DNA of 64,000 nucleotides from Cocos nucifera (taxonomy: Eukaryota > Streptophyta > Magnoliopsida > Arecales > Arecaceae): the NCBI GenBank assembly GCA_006176705.1, contig QRFJ01004177.1, forward strand, positions 1-64,000. Direction: 5' to 3'. Each line of letters starts with the position of its first letter. Position 1 is the first letter of the stretch. Made by a program: the position numbers and the translations under genes. The notes under the pieces were generated by a model that was given only the letters and a program-made list of their open reading frames with translations, had not been told where the DNA came from and ran no database searches. Below, in pieces: positions 57,634 through 64,000 of this stretch.

Positions 57634-59317
57634 ATCATTCCGACCAATCATGGCCTTTTGTGCAATCAGACTAAATCTGATTGATGGGATGACATCATCT
57701 AATCTATCTAATCAGATGAGTGCCCCTCTGAATCATCATTAGATGGCACCAAGACTGGTCAAAGATAAGTCTTTGGCATCACCTAGGTTGAAACCCCGAA
57801 GCAACTGGAGTCCCATCTATATGGGACTCTAGATGCTTTATCTATGGGTGCATGCCTCCCTAGGCATGCGCCCCTTATCCAACTACTTTTTAGTAAGTGG
57901 ACTAGTCCAAAAATTCTCTCCTATGGGTGCATGACACATGGGTAGATGTCTAAGTGTCAAAGGTCAATATTTGACCAAATGTCCAAAATAGAATTTAGCA
58001 GGTGACGAAAAATGGTTGGTGTTGTCTCAAATTCATCTCATAAATTAAGACAACCCTTTTCTAACCTGGACAAGCTTCAGTTAGATCAAGTAAAGATACC
58101 TGAGTGAGCCCAAACATATTTGGCTCAGTCAAGACAACTTTTAATGATAATTAAAGGAGAATATTAGCCTCAATCGTGTGCTAGCATAATTTTCTTAAGC
58201 CTAGTTGAATCTTATTCAAATCAATTGAACTAGGTTAGTCCAATTGATGATATCCAGATTGAAACTCTTGTTTGTGTGATTCAGTTAGATTCAATTCTGT
58301 ATGGTAATGAGATATGTTGCGATCTCTATCATCGACATCATCGAAACACCTTTCGATGGATCAGAACTTTTTTGATTCAGACAACTAGTATGATTGATCA
58401 TCTAAATCATTCTAATTGCTCTCAAAATCCACCAGTGACACCTAGCAGCATATGGTAGCAATCCATCAGAACTAAAAATGAACCTCTCGGTGCAGTTACC
58501 TATGTGATTAAGTTCTTCTATCTTAAGCCCCGATAGGATTAGGGTTAAGATAATCTCATCAAACCCTAATATCCGTCATATGATTAATCATTTGATTCAA
58601 GTCCAATGTGAAAACCTTAATAGAAACTCTTTCTATTATTTCACTCTGCCATGGCCATGGGCTTATGGACTTGATTCTCATGATCATCATAAGGCTTCTC
58701 CTCATCTACCGAGGTAGATAGATTTTCTATTGGTGCAATCTAATTCCTACAATGAATATGCTATAGCCAACATACACCTTAGGATTTCAAATGGCTAGGA
58801 GACCAAGTCATGATGTAGTCAAACTATAACACCCTCAAGATGAACTATCGATGTACCTCAGGTCAAAGAATCAGACACACAACTCCAGCTTTGAACCAAT
58901 CATCGACGAGAAGGTAGACTTCCTAATGACTGCTCGAGGTGGTCATGCTCAGTGCCCTCGTTCTCTAACGAGTATCTGTACTCTCGCTCTGGTGTCTCTA
59001 CACCGTAGACTCAAAACTTATCTACTATAAAAAAGTGATTGTACACCAACCTTTCGGATCAATCACCATCCTTATGATGATCCTATGGTTAGGAGCATTT
59101 TATGAGTTAATAATGAAAATTCATGTCTTAAATTTTCAACTTTTGAAAATAAGAACTATCATTGCCATTAACTCAAAGAATGTATAACAGACACTAAATA
59201 CACATTATGAAAAAAAATAATCTATTTTATTATTTATAGTCAAAATTATAATTTTGCTCTTCGAAGTGTATAACAAGTGTCAGCCAATTCTGGCTTCTAG
59301 GGCACACATATCTAGCA
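57634..59317 (-). repeat. A5 3' LTR, right part
   Basis: It continues the LTR interrupted by A4 and ends CTAGCA (for CTAACA) at 59317, followed by the reversed polypurine tract ACTCCCACTTG. Its W-boxes (about 57955-57990) are fewer than in A1-A4. Confidence 0.88.
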
Positions 59318-59331
59318 AACTCCCACTTGAC

Positions 59332-62300
59332 CTAAAGCCAATTGGCTACAAATCTAAGTCCCATCTTCTCAAGGTGGGTTTCAATCTTCTGCTGGCCCAA
59401 CAGCTTTATAAGTGGGTTTGCCTCATTGTTTGCGGAGTTGACTCTATTGACCTCGACATTTTCTTTCTTGAGGTAATCATGGATGAGGTGGTATCGCCGC
59501 TCGATGTGTTGGATTTTTAGTGAGACCTCGACTCCTTATCAAGAGCTATGGCGCCATTATTATCGTAGTATAGAGGAATGGCATCTGATAGCATCACTTC
59601 GATCTCTACGGCAAACTTTTTATACCAGAATGCCTTCTTCATAGCTTCTGATGCAGCAATGTATTCTGCTTCCATGATGGAATCTGCTATTACTGTTTGT
59701 TTGAAACTCTTCCAACTGACAGCACCACCATTACACATAAACAGATTTTCAGATGTCGACTTTTGATCATCTATATCAGACATAAAATTCGAATCTATAT
59801 ACCCTTGGACTTTGAGTTCTCCATTACCAAAAATCAAGAACATATCCTTAGTTCTTCTTAAGTACTTAAGGATACATTTCACAGAAGTCCAGTGTTCTTC
59901 TCCTAGATTTGATTGATATCTACTTGTGACACTCACAGCATGGGCTATATCAGGTCGTGTACATAACATGGCATACATGAGGCTCCCTATTGCAGAAGCA
60001 TAAGGGATCTTGCTCATGTGTTAAATCTCCTTTGGTGTGTTGGAACACATTTTTTTGGAGAGATGAATGCCATGTCTGAAGGGTACCAAACCCCTCTTGG
60101 AGTTTTTCATGCTAAACCTCTTTAGCACTTCCTCTATGTACATCTTCTGTGAAAGACCTAGCATCCTATTTGATCTATCTCTATAGACTTTGATTCTAAG
60201 AATCAAGGATGCTTCTCCTAGGTCTTTCATGGAGAATTCTTTAGATAATCATATTTTAACTATGGTCAACATGAAAATATCATTCCCAATAAGGAGGATA
60301 TCATCCACGTATAGTACGAGGAAGACAATAACGCTCCCACCGATCTTTCTAAAAATACATGGTTTCTTCTCGTTCTTGATGAAACCAAATAATTTGATCA
60401 CATCATTAAAATGAGTATTCCAGCTCTGAGATGCTTGCTTAAGTCCATATATGGATCTTTGCAGCTTGCATACTTTGTGATAAGTATCACTGGATGTAAA
60501 ACTCAGCGGCTGTTCCATATAGATATCTTTCTCAAGATATCCATTTAAGAATGCCATTTTTACATCCATTTGCCATATTTTATAATCAAAATAGACTGCA
60601 ATAGCAAACAATGTGTGAATGGATTTAAGCATGGCAACTAGCAAAAAAGTATCCTGATAGTCAATGCCTTCATGCTGACTACAACTTTTTATCACTAATC
60701 TAGCTTTGAATGCCTCTACATTTCCATCTGCACCAATCTCTCTCTTGTAGACCCATTTATACCCAATAGGTACTATACCTTCTGGTGGATCTACCAAGGT
60801 CCAGACTTGGTTTTAGTGCATCAAGTCAATTTTTGACTTCATTGCCTCTAACCATTTCTCAGAGTTGATATCTGATATTGCCTCGTTATAGATTTTCGAA
60901 ATATCACCATGAACTCCATTACCTACGATGAACATTTTCTCTAGTGCCTCTTTAATAGTGCCTAAGTACCTCTCAGGGGGACGAAAAATCCTTTTCGATC
61001 TTTGAGGTGGAGGAGGTAGTGATTGTATTGGCTCAACCTGATTTGATTCCAAAGGGTCCTTAGCTCTTTGCTCTTGGGAGACTTTCTCCTCTAGCTTGAT
61101 CTACTTTGTAATGCTGCCATCTAGAATAAACTATTTTTCAAGAAAGATGGCATGTTGACTCATAATCATATTATGATTTTCTGAAATGTAGAAATAATAT
61201 CATAATGATTCTTTAGGATATCCTATGAATCGAGCTCTAAAGGACCTATAGTCTAACTTATCCACTTGTTGTCTTTTGACATAAGCCAGACATCCTCAAA
61301 TTCTGAGATGACTCAGACTTGATTTCTTACCATGCCATATCTCATACGGTGTGGTAGGAACGGTTTTAGAAGGAACCCTATTCAGTAAATATATAGCAGT
61401 TAATAAACTATCCTCAAAAAAAATTAGAGAGGTCTGTAAATCTCATCATGGATCAGACCATATCTAATAGGGTCCGATTCCTCCATTCTAAAATTTCATT
61501 GAGTTAAGGTATTCCAGGTGGAGTCCGTTGAGAGACTATGCCATTCTGCTTGAGATAGTCTAGGAATTTTTGACTAAGGTATTCACCTCCTTGATCTAAT
61601 CGAAGAACCTTAATGGAATTTTTAGTTTGCTTTTCTACTTCATGTCTGAATTCTGTAAACTTTTCAAAGGCTTTAGACTTGTATCTCACAAGATACACAT
61701 ATCCATACCGAGACAAATCATCGATGAAGATTATGAAGTAGACAAAATTGCCTCTAGCTGGCACATTAAATGGGCTGCATACATCAGTATGTACTAGGGC
61801 AAGTAAATTCGTGGCCCTTTCCCCATGTCCCACAAAAGAAAGTTTAGTCATTTTACCATGAAGACATGATTCACAAATTGGATATGACTCGAAAGTCAAT
61901 GGACTCAATAGCTCGATTTACTTCAATTTATTAATCCTATCTTCTGCTATATGACCTAGTCTAAGGTGCCATAGATACCTATCATTTGGACTATCTCTTG
62001 ATTGTTTTAATTTTATGGTATTCATATTTTGCTTGATATTAAAAATAGATACATTAATATGTAACTGGTAAAGACCGTTAATAAGAAAATCACTTGCAAT
62101 TTTATTTCTTTCATAAAGAATATTACAATGGTCATTAAGAAAACTAATTACATAACCTTCTTGTGCTAAACATGAAATAAAAATCAAATTCCTACTTGCT
62201 GCAGGCACATAATAATAATCTCTAAGTACTAAATCTAAACCAGATGGTAGTCGAAGAGGATAGGTTCCTATGGCCACAGCAGCAATTCTTGCTCCATTTC

Positions 62301-62445
62301 CAATGCATAGGATCATCTCACCATCCCTCAGCCTCCTACTATCCTCAAGATCCTTCATGAAAGTGCATAAATGAGCACTAGAACTAGAGTCAAGCACCCA
62401 ACTGGATGCAGAAGAAATCATAAGGTTACATTCAATAATGAGCAT
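59332..62445 (-). pseudogene. A5 pol polyprotein, decayed
   Basis: From 62445 down: protease (LDSSSS, so the G of DSG is changed to S), GAG-pre-integrase, integrase core with LVHTDVC (about 61785) and a second D motif changed to LRLDQGGEY (about 61600), the TAG at 61131-61133, then RT with YVDD at 60300-60311. RNase H at 60017-59340 is complete in content, with VIADSIMEAEYIAASEA and a YYDNNGA motif. The RT-RNase H joint has a stop near 60018. RNase H keeps what A4 lost. Confidence 0.9.
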
Positions 62446-62460
62446 ACCTTTAGAAGGACT

Positions 62461-63280
62461 TGCCTCCTAATTCTTTAGGATGGCCAGGTATGTAGGACAG
62501 TTCTGCTTCCAATGGCCATCAGATTGCAATAAAAATATTTTTCTTTGTCAGTGGTCTTCTTCTTCAACTCTGCCTTCTTTTTCTTTTCTCCTTCCACCTT
62601 ATGTCTTTTCACAGACTTCTTCTTCTTTTCAAAAAATTTTCTCTTGAAAGAAGTTCATTCCATAGCAAATACTAAGCCTTTAGAATCTTTCATTGAAAGC
62701 TCAGCAGTAACCAGCATGTTCATAAGCTTGGCCAAAGTATTTTGAAGTTTATGCGTATGGTAGTTCATGATGAACTACCCATATGCATCAGTCAAGGATT
62801 GTAGAATTATATCATTCTGCAGATCCAGATCCAACTTCACTTCGAGCTACTCAAGCTCTTCCAAGTCCTTGATCATCATCAAATAATGATCTTGGACTAA
62901 CTATCCATCATGCATTTTAGTCTTTAATAGTCATTTAATGACCTGATATTTTGCTGCACGACTCTGTTCACCAAACATCTCTTGTAGGTGAGCCAATATT
63001 TGGCAGATGGTCTTGATATCTTCATGTTGGCACTGAAGCTCATCAGACATCGAGCCCAACATGTAGTATTTAGCCTTATTATCTTCGTCGGTCCACTTAT
63101 CAAGAGATGCTCTCTGTTCAGCGAATGGATGAGCTGGTAAGGTGGGGGGATCCTGGTCTAATACACGAGTTAACTTCTCAAAATCCAAAATGATTTTGAA
63201 GTTTCGGAGCCAATCCTTGTAATTGAATCTGGTCAGTATATGGGTGTCCAGGATATGTGTAGTGGGTTGGATGCAGATAT
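62461..63280 (-). pseudogene. A5 gag, decayed
   Basis: The start codon has become ATA at 63278-63280. The N-terminal region is seen at 63270-62931, ending at the TGA (62931-62933) at the same position as in A4. The middle part (LEKLGV-like, QSLTDAYG) lies at about 62900-62700. The zinc knuckle near 62500-62530 has become YFYCNL-type, in frame with the lysine-rich segment, unlike A3 and A4. Confidence 0.85.
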
Positions 63281-64000
63281 TTTATTTTTTCTATAGAGAG
63301 TCAAAGTTTCTAGTTAGATATTGTAATTAAGACTTGATCAATTTATTTAAAAATTTAATTTTTAAATAAATTAGCTTTCACTATTTTCTCAAATCTCTAC
63401 ACTCTCTCTGTAGAGTTGCAAAAATCTCCACAATTATAGATTTCTAATGGGTGGTGCAGTCCCACCAATTGACTCATCACCTCATCTAACAATTATTGGT
63501 GATGGGTTAGCCAATGAGTGGGTAACACTTGTCCAATGATTCTCTAATCATGGTACACCCAAACTTGGTCTCTAATTCATGAATCTCACCATATCCAAAA
63601 TATTGATCTACTCCTTAGTTAAGTCAGATCCACTATTTGCATAGATTGGATTCCTAATTAGATCTCTCACCGTATCTAAAATATTGAGCCCAATTTATCC
63701 TCCAGCCCGTAGCATCCAATGCCTAAAAGACATGGTTGCATCTTCTCGATGCAACTGAACCACTATGACCAGCTGAGAACAATCAACCCAGGAAAGGGCC
63801 CGCATATCTACAATAGTGGAAGACCTTAGACTTAATCCTTTCTTAGAAAGATTTGATTTAGGTCTCTTTAAACTTGACTTACAATAGCCATAACAATTAT
63901 GACTAACCTAGTGGCATGGGTTAGCTCGGATTGTTAACCACCCTAGATCAGGACTGGGTTGACAAATATGGTCAGGTAAGTAAGACCGATGGAAGGAATA
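63281..64000 (-). other. A5 leader, runs out of window
   Basis: It parallels the A4 leader from 53482 to about 54190, with many substitutions. No gene is seen. Confidence 0.85.

Larger units (their letters stand above)
46834..64000 (-). mobile_element. A5: older family A copia element, split by A4, runs out of window
   Basis: The 3' LTR (46834-47441 joined to 57634-59317, 2292 bp in all) is followed by pol, gag and leader in minus orientation, reaching the window end inside the leader. By eye it differs from A1-A4 by roughly 10-15 percent, so it is the oldest well-preserved family A copy. The 5' LTR is outside. Confidence 0.9.

Overview
The window looks like repeat-rich nuclear DNA of a flowering plant. 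Every stretch longer than a few hundred bases that I can identify is LTR retrotransposon, and I see no host gene, rRNA or tRNA gene. The polyproteins, the initiator-Met tRNA primer sites, 2.2-2.5 kb copia LTRs of Angela/BARE style, and a gypsy element with an antisense spliced gene all fit plants. A monocot, possibly a palm, is my guess, and the species is not proven. I use these names: A0-A5 = one Ty1/copia family (Angela/BARE-like, LTR about 2.28 kb, ends TGTTAG...CTTCA in element orientation); T = a Tork/TNT1-like copia; S = a third copia known here only by its LTR and leader; G0-G2 = a Ty3/gypsy family of Tat type (LTR about 0.76-0.82 kb, ends TGTTGG...CCAACA).

Layout. 1-5387: 3' part of A1 on the plus strand (pol, then 3' LTR). 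5465-5672: inverted end fragment of an A LTR. 5673-7184: decayed plus-strand A0 leader, gag and integrase. 7185-8584 and 14177-14530: remnant of G0 (minus), split by T (8585-14176, minus). 14531-17365: S leader and LTR (minus). 17415-46833: the gypsy block G1/G2 (minus), with LTRs at 17415-18174, 43774-44589 and 46441-46833, gag-pol at 38240-43668, five and one copies of a 115-bp repeat, and an antisense gene on the plus strand. G1 is split by A2 (22134-37559), and A2 is itself split by A3 (25089-33936). 46834-end: A5 (minus), which sits in the last gypsy LTR and whose own LTR is split by A4 (47442-57628).

The nesting can be read from target-site duplications: GCCAC around A4, GGAAG around A3, and CATAT/CACAT around A2. 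The order of insertion is therefore G1 before A2 before A3, and gypsy before A5 before A4. Family A has kept jumping into its own copies in the same orientation.

The most interesting points are these. (1) A UAG codon at the integrase/RT junction is shared by all four family A copies that cover it, and a UGA codon inside gag is shared by the two copies that cover it. (2) A4, the best-preserved copy with a perfect duplication, lacks the RNase H catalytic core and so was probably moved in trans. (3) Every family A LTR carries a dense cluster of W-box motifs upstream of its TATA box. (4) The stretch just downstream of that TATA box is the most variable part of the LTR, even between the two LTRs of A4. 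(5) The gypsy family carries an antisense, intron-containing gene of the PF04195 type with a long coiled-coil tail. (6) A 1.2-kb segment in A3 is so rich in single-base indels that it may be an assembly error. Many coding breaks look like CpG decay (C to T or G to A), as expected of methylated transposons.
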